The position numbers and the translations under genes are program-made. 45,067 nucleotides of DNA from an uncultured Bacilli bacterium (GTDB lineage: Bacteria > Bacillota_I > Bacilli_A > RF39 > UBA660), in NCBI GenBank assembly GCA_934153655.1, contig CAKPFH010000003.1, positions 1-45,067 of the forward strand. The letters are read 5' to 3'. The notes under the pieces were generated by a model. That model made no database searches. It had not been told where the DNA came from and saw nothing but the letters and a program-made list of their open reading frames with translations. Shown here in pieces: positions 35,740 to 44,301 of the stretch (positions are counted from its first letter, which is position 1; each line of letters begins with the position of its first letter).

Positions 35740-35882
35740 AGAAAAGGAAATGCTAACATTATCTGTTAAAACATTTCCTTTAGGATAAAATCCTATCTAT
35801 ATTAAACGCTTAAAACGTTAAGCGTCACAATATATTTTATGGCACTTATATTATTAAGGTTCTATTAATCTTTAATAATATA
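35740..35882 (-). ncRNA. Candidate structured RNA ending in a terminator
   Basis: Within the gene-free stretch 35702-36319 four perfect hairpins follow one another: 35847-35857/35872-35882 (11 bp), 35806-35813/35818-35825 (8 bp, AACG loop), 35781-35786/35790-35795 (6 bp) and 35743-35752/35772-35781 (10 bp). The last is followed on the minus strand by TTTTCTTTTG, like an intrinsic terminator. No open frame, tRNA or known RNA signature was recognised. A weak promoter (TTGAAT-17-TATGTT) may lie around 36115-36150. The rest of the stretch (35883-36236) is AT-rich with nothing else I can name. Confidence 0.4.
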
Positions 35883-36236
35883 TGTACTATTTAAATGTTT
35901 TATACATCTAAAACTAACTAAAAGTAAATATTAAAATATATGATTTTATTATTTTCTTTATATTTCATTTGATAATTAATTTTGATAGACATTATTTGAT
36001 ATTTTTAATAATTAATTTATAATCTTTTATTAATTATTTTTCTAATGGATTATCATTTCTACTATTTTATTATCATCTATTTCTTTTCCACCAATTTGTT
36101 AAAAGTTCTTGCTAGCATAACATAATATTTCACAATAATAAATTCAACTTAAAATAGCATGAAATATCTACCATTTTAAAGGAACATTATAAAATTATCT
36201 AGTTTTTCAAATTTTCTTTAAGTATAATATCATACA

Positions 36237-36290
36237 ATAAAAAAGATAATTATATATTGGATTTTTATAATCCATATTTTTAATTATCTT
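36237..36290 (-). terminator. Terminator of the peptide/MccB-like operon
   Basis: AAGATAATTA (36243-36252) pairs with 36281-36290; inside it TGGATT (36258-36263) pairs with 36269-36274. On the minus strand the stem runs into TTTTTT (36239-36244). It lies 30 bases after the last gene of the operon. Confidence 0.85.
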
Positions 36291-36319
36291 GAATATATAA
36301 AAAACATAGACAATCATAA

Positions 36320-37594
36320 TTATAATTCATCATAATTTAATTCTATATAATTAAAATTATTAAATTTTTCATTTTTTAAATAATAACCACACATTTTCAA
36401 AACAGGAATTTTATAATTTAATTTTATTAATTTTTTATTCAATATTTCTAATAAAAATTTTTTATGTGTAATATTGTATATTATCAATAAAATTTTATAC
36501 ATTGAAAAAGCGTTTAATATCACATATAAAAATGAACCATTAATTAAAGCAGAATTAGAAATATATTCTATATGATTTAAAACAATATTCAAATCATTTT
36601 CATTATTAATATTAAATTTATTCTTTTTTAATTTTATTTTAATCCCAATATTGTTTAATTGCTTTTTCAATTCCATAGCAATAATATAATTCGGATAAAA
36701 ATCATTAAATCCTAATGTATAAATTTTTTTAAATTTATATTTTTTACATTTGTTTTTAACTTTACTAATTTTAAATTTCTGATTACCATCAGCTATAAAT
36801 GTATTACACGGTTCATAAGCATTATCTAAAATTTTGGAAATAGTACTTTTATCTATAATTTTTGCTAATATATTTTTTATATTATTTTCATCATCACACA
36901 TTAATTTTGGTGAAAAACTAATATTTAAATATACGTTATTATCTTCTCTTATATATTTTTCATTTTTTATCATATTGGTATACGCCATTGTATTATTACT
37001 TATTTGAATTATATTTTTATTAAATAATTTATAATCATTTACGCCATCTGTCAAAATAAATCTTAACTCATCTGCTTCTATATTATTTGTTTTTTTTCTG
37101 TAATAGTTATTTCGTTTTAAATATATACTATCATCATTTATCTTCGAAATATAATACGGACCTGAAAATACATTTTCACACAAACATCCTGTTGTATATA
37201 TGGATAATATTTCATATGAACGATTATTTCTTATTTTATTTCTTAATTTTATAGTATATTCATCTATTATTTCAACTTTATCAAAAAATCGCTGAAAAAT
37301 TATTCCTATATGATTTTTCAAAATAAGTAATAACTTAAAATGTTCAAAATAATCTTTTGAAGTTATTTTTATACCATTAGAATAAAATAAGTCATCTCTA
37401 AGTGTAATTACTAAATATTTATTAAAATTGGTATATATATATTTATTACAAGCATTTTTCACTATTGCCTTTTTATGAATATCATATTTGAAAAGTGTAT
37501 CGCAAACTGCTGAATATATTATCTTGCTTGTATAATCATTAGAATCTATTATTTTTTTTGTTAATGGCATAGCATCTATACTAAATGTAATCAT
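36320..37594 (-). CDS. Solute-binding-protein family 5-like protein without signal peptide
   Basis: 424 residues. The family 5 (oligopeptide-binding, OppA/YejA-like) pattern is clear: DTLFKYD near the start, LVITLRDDLFYSNGIKITSKDY (the LRDGVKFHDG segment), FFDKVEIIDEYTIKL, SGPYYISKINDDSIYLKRNNYY (the GPYKF...RNPDYW segment) and the weaker C-lobe. It starts directly with MITFSIDAMPLT: no signal peptide or lipobox, so the protein is probably cytosolic, and at 424 residues it is shorter than normal (500 or more). The ATG overlaps the end of the PLP gene by 14 bases. A cytosolic peptide-binding role in the pathway is an inference. Confidence 0.75.
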   Translation of the reverse strand: MITFSIDAMPLTKKIIDSNDYTSKIIYSAVCDTLFKYDIHKKAIVKNACNKYIYTNFNKYLVITLRDDLFYSNGIKITSKDYFEHFKLLLILKNHIGIIFQRFFDKVEIIDEYTIKLRNKIRNNRSYEILSIYTTGCLCENVFSGPYYISKINDDSIYLKRNNYYRKKTNNIEADELRFILTDGVNDYKLFNKNIIQISNNTMAYTNMIKNEKYIREDNNVYLNISFSPKLMCDDENNIKNILAKIIDKSTISKILDNAYEPCNTFIADGNQKFKISKVKNKCKKYKFKKIYTLGFNDFYPNYIIAMELKKQLNNIGIKIKLKKNKFNINNENDLNIVLNHIEYISNSALINGSFLYVILNAFSMYKILLIIYNITHKKFLLEILNKKLIKLNYKIPVLKMCGYYLKNEKFNNFNYIELNYDEL

Positions 37595-38783
37595 TAATAA
37601 ATTCTCCTATCAATTTATATTTTTTGGCATCAGGAAAGCAATCATTCATTGAAATTCTAATAACATAATTTTTGATATTAATATCATAATATACATCAAG
37701 TGCTATGTAATCAAATCCGAAACTACATGCATGTAAAAAATTAACATTATTATTTGTAATTTTCTCAATTTTATCTTGTAAATAATTAAGTTGAACATCA
37801 TTATTTAAAGATTTTTCTAAACAATATAATACAAATTTTTTATGATTTGGAAGTAATACATTGCCTTTATTTATCTCTTTTTTTAAAAATAAATATAATT
37901 CAAAATTATTTTTTTCTATTCTTCTTATTCTATTGTAGTTAATTTTTTTAAAATTAGTAGTAAATATTTCTTCCGGAAAATTATTAGGTAAGCAAAATGA
38001 ACCAAATTTTCCAAGCAAATAATACGTTTCAAATATTATATTCTTCAACAATTCAAAATCATTATTGGTCTTTGGAATTAAATATACAATCGAACCTAAT
38101 CCTGATATTTCAGAGCCCATCATATCGAGTTTTGTATGGCTTCGCAAAAGAATTACCGGAATACAAAATTCAATTGAATAATCAATTATTTTTTTAAGAT
38201 CTTTTGGTAAAAAACAAGTAGTGTCAATTATTATTGCAAATATTTTTTTACTATCTTTTATTAAATTCATATTTTCTTTAACATCAAATTTTTTTGAAAT
38301 TGTATCTAGATATAAAATATCATAATTCGAATCTGAATCTGATAGTTCATATTTATTAATAAAATCAAAAGTCTCAAAATAAATATCTTCTTCTGGTAAA
38401 ATTATTTGAATTTTTTTTAAAACTTTTTTAATCGCCAATAATGATGTTGTTATGGCACTCATACCTGAATTTGTAAAAAAAACTTTAGTTCTTATGTGCT
38501 TTTCATTTATATTATAAAATTCATGAATAAAATCATCATATTCAATTAAACTATCATATCTTAAATAAGAATATTTAAACTTAATTGTTGAATTAGAAAA
38601 CAAATTCAAAGCATTTACATGGTTATTAGTAATTGGAATATTTTTCCGAGATAATCTACTAATAAATAAATTTCTTTTTAAGTTTGAATAATCAATTAGG
38701 GTATAATTACTTAATATAATGCTTTTAAATTCTTTTTCTAAATACTTAATTTCCTCTTTTTTATAAATAGTATAATCATTCAT
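37581..38783 (-). CDS. PLP-dependent enzyme, fold type I (Cys/Met-metabolism-like)
   Basis: 400 residues. The fold-I pattern is visible: FFTNSGMSAITTSLLAIKK (cofactor phosphate loop, about 102-120), IIIDTTCFLP with Asp187 for the pyridine nitrogen, and LLRSHTKLDMMGSEISGLGS with the Schiff-base Lys218 in S-x-x-K, as in cystathionine synthase/lyase relatives. The N-terminal 90 residues are unlike the usual family. Start overlaps the decarboxylase end by 8 bases. The reaction (elimination, replacement or transamination) cannot be told; in this operon it may act on a peptide or an amino-acid building block. Confidence 0.75.
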   Translation of the reverse strand: MNDYTIYKKEEIKYLEKEFKSIILSNYTLIDYSNLKRNLFISRLSRKNIPITNNHVNALNLFSNSTIKFKYSYLRYDSLIEYDDFIHEFYNINEKHIRTKVFFTNSGMSAITTSLLAIKKVLKKIQIILPEEDIYFETFDFINKYELSDSDSNYDILYLDTISKKFDVKENMNLIKDSKKIFAIIIDTTCFLPKDLKKIIDYSIEFCIPVILLRSHTKLDMMGSEISGLGSIVYLIPKTNNDFELLKNIIFETYYLLGKFGSFCLPNNFPEEIFTTNFKKINYNRIRRIEKNNFELYLFLKKEINKGNVLLPNHKKFVLYCLEKSLNNDVQLNYLQDKIEKITNNNVNFLHACSFGFDYIALDVYYDINIKNYVIRISMNDCFPDAKKYKLIGEFINDYI

Positions 38784-39803
38784 AAAAAATCACCTTTGGA
38801 GGGTTAGAACCATTAAAAGTTTTAACCCATGCATATGAATAACCATTCAATCCAGCAAATATAATTTTATCACCGACTGAAACATTTATATTTTTTTTAA
38901 TGATACTAAAGACATCTTTTTCATAACAACTACATCCAGAAATAATATATGAACAACCATCACAATTTCCTAGATTCAAATTAATTGGTGTTAAAACAGA
39001 CCATTTTGCTACGCTATCTTTTATTGCATTAATATAAATTATTTTTTTATTCCCAACTTGATTTTTTCCTATTACAGATGTAATTAAATAGCCACAAGAA
39101 TTAAACCAACTTTCTCCAGGTTCAAATAGAAGTTTTATGTTTGTATCAATACTATCTCTAATAATTTTTATTTTTTTTCAAGTGATGGAACATCTAAAAT
39201 ATTCCAATTACCTCCAAAATTTATATATTCTAAATTATGAAATTTATTTATCAGTTTGGAAATATACTTTAAAAGCACTTTTACCTTTTTATTTTTATCT
39301 TCTTCATAAAAGTGAAAACTTATAGATTTTATTCTATCAAAATCGATATTATCGAGATTTTTTAATGAAATTCCAAATTTACTAAAATCATCACTTTTTT
39401 TATTATAAGTATTAATTCTTATACCATTACAAAAATAATTAGATTTTATATCATCTATACTATTTGCATTGTAAATTAACTTATTATAATTTTTTTTTAA
39501 AGGTAATTTTTCTAGTTTAATACCGTTATACGAAATAATAATATTATCATCTATCATATTTTTAATCATATTATATTCATTTTCATTCGCTATATCAAAA
39601 CCAAAATTATTTTTATAAAATAATTTTATAATTTTTTCATTTGGAAACGATTTTATTGGAAATAAAAACTCAACATTATATTTTGATTTTAAATACTTAA
39701 CATCATCAATAAAACCTTGAAGTTTTATTAAATCATAAAACATTATACATTCATCATTTGATGAATAACTTTCCAATTTTTTATTAATACTTTTCTCTTT
39801 CAT
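38776..39803 (-). pseudogene. Fold-III PLP decarboxylase (DAP/carboxynorspermidine decarboxylase-like), frame broken at an A8 run
   Basis: First part (39168-39803): barrel domain with the PLP Lys51 in FPIKSFPNEK, FDIANENEY, SFHFYEED and INFGGNW. A run of eight A (39171-39178, minus strand) is followed at once by TAA. In the next frame the protein goes on without interruption to 38776: LLFEPGESWFNSCGYLITSV, SGCSCYEKDVF (active-site Cys and Asp) and GYSYAWVKTFNGSNPPKVI. One more A, or a -1 slip on A AAA AAA, restores about 342 residues. So this may be a disabled gene, an assembly error, or a recoded gene. MccE of microcin C has a related decarboxylase domain. Overlaps both neighbours. Confidence 0.75.
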
Positions 39804-40772
39804 AAATATCATTCCTATTAAAATCTATTGTACATTCTTTGTTTAAAGAATGTACTTTTTTATATTGTTTCATAAGGTAAAATATTACATCATTTGCCAT
39901 ATAATTTGCAATTAAAGAATTAGTTATACCAAACGAACCTTTGCACGGAAAAATTCCTTTTATTGAAGATAAAACAAAATTAAGTCGTGTTAAATACTTT
40001 TTGAAGGATTTCTTATCACATAATAATGGTCCAAAAACACCACTATTTTGTCCTACACCACCAAAAATACAAGGAATACTTTTTAATAAGCAAACTTCTG
40101 CAATATACTTGTTAATTAAATATGCTGGTGTATCAGCTGCACATATAATAAAGTCAGGATCATAATCATTAACAATACTCAAAAGATCTGTTTCTATTTC
40201 AATTTTTTTATTATAAATCTTAATACTTAAATCATCATATTGCTCTATTAAATTTTTTTTTATACTTTCCACTTTTAAGCTACCAATATCATTTTTTTTA
40301 TATTTATATTGTCTATTAAAATTGCTTTTTTCTACTACGTCAAAATCAACAATACCATACTTGTTAAATCCTGAAGAAATTAGGTAATCGATCATAGCTG
40401 TACATATACCACAGCACCTATAAATAAAATACGCTTATTTTTATTTATTTCTATATAATCAACTTTATTAGCATTTTCGATTATATTTCCTAAATATATT
40501 TGAAATTTTTCATATTTTGTTTTTAAATATTTTAATGTTATTTCATCAACTTCTTTAACTATCGATTTGTTAATAAGAAAGTTCATTTCTTTTTTAGTAA
40601 AAATTTCACCATTATCTTTAAAAATAGATATTTCTTTTTTTGTATTATATAATTTTTCATAAAAAGAGTAATCTAACTTTGCCTTTTCCTTTCTTTTTTT
40701 ACTTCCTAACAATATATTATTTTCTTTTACAAAAATTAATTTTGTATTATCGTTAAATATATATTTTTTCAT
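39784..40772 (-). pseudogene. MccB-like E1 adenylating enzyme, frame broken in the ATP-binding glycine loop
   Basis: The N-terminal part (40392-40772, 126 residues) ends ILFIGAVVYVQL; the rest (39784-40395) begins MIDYLISSG. Read together with one base added near 40411-40413 they give ILFIGAGGICTAMIDYLISSGFN, the E1 Rossmann loop. Downstream are VDFDVVEKSNFNRQ, NDIGSLKVESIKK, FIICAADTPAYLINK, SGVFGPL and a C-terminus like MccB (SLIANYMANDVIFYL). The first 110 residues look like the winged-helix peptide clamp of MccB/RRE domains. The Zn-binding CxxC pairs of MccB are absent. MccB joins a peptide C-terminus to AMP. About 330 residues in all, against 350 for MccB. Confidence 0.78.
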
Positions 40773-40773
40773 G

Positions 40774-42717
40774 CTAAGTCCTACTTATTTTTTTTGTATA
40801 AACTACTGAATTTTTTGATTTTTTCAAAAAAAATGGGTTCATTATTTTTTTTATATTTTCTAAATCTGCATCTATCAAAGAATTATAAAAATCATCAATA
40901 TCATTTAAAAGACAATTTTTTTTAATTAATTCATCACGTATTTCAAAATATTCTGGTAAAATTGCCCCCATTGAATAAATTTTTGCATAAACCTCATTTC
41001 TATTAATTGATACATTCTTTAAAAACTCTTGTACTTTAATTAATTGCTCGTCTTCTATATCAAATTTATCATTTATAAATAAATCATTAAAATTCAAATT
41101 ATACTTTTTTAAAATTTGTATAGTATCAAAATAGCATTGGCGTATTGCATAACCCATAGGAAGCATAGCGTCTAATATTAGATTAATTGCTTGTCCTAAC
41201 TCATCTATAACTATTTTTTCTTTATTGTTAAGTGTTTTATTTTTATATTCAACCAATTTAGATAGCATATTTAAACTTCCTGTATAAAATTGTTCTAACA
41301 AAATCAAATCCCTTTCTTTAACAATTTTTTTCATAATGTCTATCATCTCATTAAAATACGGCAACTTTTTAAATCTTTCAATTTCAAAATACCATAAATA
41401 TTTATCATCAAAGTATTGTTTTGGCGAATCATGAAATATTCTTCTAGAATATTCTTCTAAAATTTCAATATTTTTTGATGTTGCATCTTCACTACTCATA
41501 TGAACCATTAAACCTCCATAAGTCAATTCAAAAACGACACTAAAATTATCAAAATCAACTTTTTGCTGATTATCAAAACAATATAATTCACCAAATTCAA
41601 AGCCATTTGTGTTATTTAATGAATCCGCAACTCCATTTGCAATTATTTTTCCATTTAGAGCATCAAGAGTTATCTTTGTGCCCGTAGGAAATAATTTTAT
41701 TGCATTTTTATAGCCAGCTATACAAGGAATACCTAATTCTCTAGAAACGATAGCTGCATGCGAAAGAGACGATCCTTCTTCAGTTATTATTCCTTTTGCC
41801 TTTTTTATAGCCGGCATATACAAAGTTTCTGTTATTCCAGCAACCAATATCGATCCTTCTTTAAAATTATTTATTGCTTCTTGAATTTCCTTATCTGATT
41901 TATTTTCGTCAATAACATATGTTTCACCCTCAGCGAATCCACGAGATGCAACTATACCCGAAGTTTCACTATTTTTGTCAATAAAAACAATAGATGTAAT
42001 AGGTCTAGCTTGAACAAAAAATGGATTACCTTTTTTATCAATACACCATTCTATATCCAACGGAATTGAACTAATTTTTTTAATCTTATTAACAAATGGT
42101 ATAATATTTTTCAAAACACCTAAATCCATTAAATCTCCTTCTATTCTTAAATTTGAACTAGATATAGAATTATTGTGAATTTTAGCAATAATCCTAGCCG
42201 GATTAGCAGCACCACTTACTAATTTATCAGCTAAACCTTCAACACACTCTAATAATACGACATCATCACCATTAATATCAATTGCATTAGTAAATAATAC
42301 CCCTGCAATTTTAGGTTCAACCATTTCTTGGATTATTATATTCATTACTTGTCTTTCATTATCAGAATATGCTTTCACTATATTAGTAGTAGCACTAGCA
42401 TTTACTTTTTTTATTGCCTCTATAACACTTATTATATTATTATCAACATTCAATTCTGTTTCAAATATTCCTGCAAAAGACTTTTTTAATCCATCTTCAG
42501 CACATGCAGAAGATCTAACAGCTAGTTTTTTTTCAGGATTTAATCTTTCTAAAAATTCTTTAATCTTAGCTATATTTTCCTCTGTAAATTCAAATTCTGT
42601 AGTATTATTAATAACAAAGCCTTCAGGAACAGGAACTCCTATTTTATTTAATAAGGCTAAACCTGAAGCCTTTCCCCCAGATGAAGATGTTGCATTTTTT
42701 AAATCTTTTATTTTCAT
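40774..42717 (-). CDS. PEP-synthase-like phosphotransferase with novel C-terminal domain
   Basis: 647 residues from ATG 42717 (GGAGG upstream). The ATP-grasp part (about 1-245) has SSGGKASGLALLNKIGVPVPEGFVI, LAVRSSACAEDGLKKSFAGIFET and DIEWCIDKKGNPFFVQARPIT. A swivelling His domain (about 252-365) has GIITEEGSSLSHAAIVSRELG with His320. The enzyme should thus split ATP and pass a phosphate through His to an acceptor. In place of the PEP/pyruvate barrel the last 270 residues are helical and unrecognised, presumably the acceptor-binding domain. Rifampicin phosphotransferase is built from similar parts in another order. First enzyme of the operon, two bases before the MccB-like gene. Confidence 0.85.
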   Translation of the reverse strand: MKIKDLKNATSSSGGKASGLALLNKIGVPVPEGFVINNTTEFEFTEENIAKIKEFLERLNPEKKLAVRSSACAEDGLKKSFAGIFETELNVDNNIISVIEAIKKVNASATTNIVKAYSDNERQVMNIIIQEMVEPKIAGVLFTNAIDINGDDVVLLECVEGLADKLVSGAANPARIIAKIHNNSISSSNLRIEGDLMDLGVLKNIIPFVNKIKKISSIPLDIEWCIDKKGNPFFVQARPITSIVFIDKNSETSGIVASRGFAEGETYVIDENKSDKEIQEAINNFKEGSILVAGITETLYMPAIKKAKGIITEEGSSLSHAAIVSRELGIPCIAGYKNAIKLFPTGTKITLDALNGKIIANGVADSLNNTNGFEFGELYCFDNQQKVDFDNFSVVFELTYGGLMVHMSSEDATSKNIEILEEYSRRIFHDSPKQYFDDKYLWYFEIERFKKLPYFNEMIDIMKKIVKERDLILLEQFYTGSLNMLSKLVEYKNKTLNNKEKIVIDELGQAINLILDAMLPMGYAIRQCYFDTIQILKKYNLNFNDLFINDKFDIEDEQLIKVQEFLKNVSINRNEVYAKIYSMGAILPEYFEIRDELIKKNCLLNDIDDFYNSLIDADLENIKKIMNPFFLKKSKNSVVYTKKISRT

Positions 42718-42740
42718 AAATACCTCCATAAATTAATATT

Positions 42741-42773
42741 AAAAGAAACTGCATCGGCAAATGATACAGTTTC
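42741..42773 (-). terminator. Stem-loop between peptide gene and enzyme genes (attenuator-like)
   Basis: GAAACTG (42745-42751) pairs with 42767-42773; the stem continues through a G-T pair and three more pairs (53-55 with 63-65) to a seven-base loop, and is followed on the minus strand by TTTT. It sits between the stop of the 29-aa peptide and the next ribosome binding site, where it would lower, but not abolish, transcription of the enzymes relative to the peptide. Confidence 0.75.
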
Positions 42774-42787
42774 AATTACAATTTAGA

Positions 42788-42877
42788 TTATGATCTATGT
42801 GATTCACAAATAGCCAATAATTCTAAATCAGCTTTATCTAATTTCTTAGAAAATAGAGATTTGATAAATTTTACCAT
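42788..42877 (-). CDS. Candidate 29-aa precursor peptide of the MccB-like operon
   Basis: Starts at ATG 42877 with AAGGATGG eight bases upstream; another ATG at 42889 has no room for a ribosome binding site, and longer readings cross the promoter. The peptide is MVKFIKSLFSKKLDK then ADLELLAICESHRS. It has an amphipathic basic N-terminus and ends in Ser behind a Cys. Together with promoter, stem-loop and the MccB-like enzyme downstream this looks like a modified-peptide precursor. Known MccA peptides end in Asn, which is not the case here, so the modification, if any, may differ. A short length makes a chance ORF possible. Confidence 0.55.
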   Translation of the reverse strand: MVKFIKSLFSKKLDKADLELLAICESHRS

Positions 42878-42901
42878 AATATTAGCCATCCTTGCAATAT
42901 A

Positions 42902-42930
42902 AGCATAACAAATTTTTATTTTATTGTCAA
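42902..42930 (-). promoter_or_regulatory. Promoter of the peptide/MccB-like operon
   Basis: On the minus strand the consensus TTGACA (42925-42930), 17 bases, and TATGCT (42902-42907) preceded by TGT (extended -10). Transcription should begin near 42895, just upstream of the 29-aa peptide. Confidence 0.85.
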
Positions 42931-43156
42931 TTTTTAATTGTCCAATTTTAGAAATAAAAACAGCTAAAAAATTAAGAAACAACTATTTATTAAAAAATAA
43001 TATTTACATAATAATCTATCTGTATGATTTTCACTTATTTCACATTTCTATTTAAGCTAATCATTACTATTATTTTCTAATATTTTATTAAGTATAATGT
43101 CCATTCTCTATTTTTTATTTTAAATTTTTCAACAGTAGATACAATTTCATTAATAA

Positions 43157-43644
43157 CTAGTAATTACGTATTAGGTTTGTCCTAAAACTATTGCTTTTTT
43201 GTGAATCTGCATTTTGAACTATTAAATAACATGCATATCTTGATAACTTATAATCTACAATATTTCTTGAAGTTTTAGAACCTATATCAACCATTTTACC
43301 CACTTGGGTAATATGGTCTTCTATTAAAAAATTACTTTGTTCGCAAGCTATTTTTGCATTTTCTATTACATTTATAAACTTTTGCCATTTATTTCTTTTT
43401 GACAACTTCCCAATATCAGGAAAATGTTCATCAACTTTATAACCGCTATATTTCTTTCTACTCTTTTTGCAAGTTTTATCATTTTATCAACTTGGACAAA
43501 ATGTTCATGAACTATAAAGTTTGAATTATCACATGCTACTTTTGCTATATTCAAGTAATGGCATAATTCACGTACTGACCAATACTCATTACCATATTCA
43601 TCAATATGCTTAATATCTTCAAATACTTTTTTTACTTCGTTCAT
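43157..43644 (-). pseudogene. DinD-like (DNA-damage-inducible/BRO-N-type) gene remnant
   Basis: Two overlapping frames each carry a DinD-like piece. The first (43372-43644) has FEDIKHIDEYGNEYWSVREL then AKVACDNSNFIVHEHF; the second (43157-43405) has SKRNKWQKFINVIENAKIA, then ACEQSNFLIEDHITQVGKM and DYKLSRYACYLIVQN. The KWQxF segment that should follow WSVREL occurs only in the second, and reading across the frame break near 43450 joins SGYKVDEHFPDIGKLSKRNKW. So this is a rearranged gene with a doubled domain and a frameshift, cut short after ACYLIVQNADSQK. DinD proteins act in DNA-damage responses; this one is probably not functional. Confidence 0.75.
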
Positions 43645-43657
43645 TTAACACTCCCCA

Positions 43658-44236
43658 CTACGGACTACATGTACTAATTTTATATTTATTTTTATTTAAA
43701 TTTACTATTATACTTCCATCAACATCTGTTCTATAAACTTTACTATTTTTTAATATACTTAAAACACTTGCTTTAGGATGTCCATACTGATTATTCTTAC
43801 CAACTGATATCATACTATATTTTGGATTAATACTATTTATAAATTCTTTACTACTAGACGTATTAGATCCGTGATGACCAACTTTTAAAAAGTCTATGTA
43901 TTCCAACTTATACTTAAGAATAATATCTTTTTCCTTTTTAATACTAGCATCTCCCATGAATAAAAAGTTATAAGTCTTATAATCAAAATAAATTACACTT
44001 GAATTATCATTTTCATTATCATAAACTTTAGTATTCAAAAACTTAAATTTAACATCTTTAAAATCTAGACTATCAATTTTATTATAACTTTTTATTCCTT
44101 TTTCCTCCAAAACTTTTAATAACTTATTTTCTAACTCATTATAAGGACCTTCATTAAAAATTACATTAGACACCTTAAAATTATTAACAAAATAAATACT
44201 ATCACCCATATGATCAAAATCACCATGTACTGATTG
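43658..44236 (-). pseudogene. ComEC/Rec2-type metallo-beta-lactamase domain fragment
   Basis: The frame is open from 44236, where it begins QSVHGDFDHMGDS, i.e. the metal-binding HGDFDH motif with everything before it missing (a TGA stands just upstream). It continues to FLFMGDASIKKE, KVGHHGSNTSSSKEFINSI, SVGKNNQYGHPK and VYRTDVDGSIIV, the standard end of the ComEC C-terminal domain or of a stand-alone hydrolase of this family. The start of the domain is lost at the junction near 44237, so the 183-residue frame from ATG 44209 would lack the catalytic motif. Confidence 0.75.
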
Positions 44237-44257
44237 TCAATTAGTAAGTCGAATTAT

Positions 44258-44286
44258 TTGTTTATTTATAATAATTATGATATAAT
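44258..44286 (+). promoter_or_regulatory. Promoter of the CheD-like pseudogene
   Basis: TTGTTT (44258-44263), 17 bases, TATAAT (44281-44286), with GTGATGAT upstream of the ATG at 44302. The promoter seems intact although the gene is not. Confidence 0.6.
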
Positions 44287-44301
44287 TAACGTGATGATAT
44301 T

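Noticed and set aside
35740..36236. tracrRNA or CRISPR-related RNA
   Set aside because: A GTTTTAGA string is present on the minus strand, but there are no direct repeats with spacers and no cas gene in the window.
35740..36236. RNase P RNA, tmRNA or SRP RNA
   Set aside because: None of the diagnostic conserved segments of these RNAs was seen.
39784..40772. ThiF/MoeB sulphur-carrier activating enzyme
   Set aside because: No ThiS/MoaD-like partner, thiamine or molybdopterin gene is near; the N-terminal clamp-like region and C-terminal pattern fit MccB better, though this rests on comparison by eye.
42788..42982. 64-residue reading of the peptide gene
   Set aside because: Its first half overlaps the -35, spacer and -10 of a consensus promoter and has no ribosome binding site; the shorter 29-residue form is preferred.
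36320..43644. Prophage
   Set aside because: A DinD-like piece can occur in phages, but no capsid, terminase, integrase or lysis gene is present.
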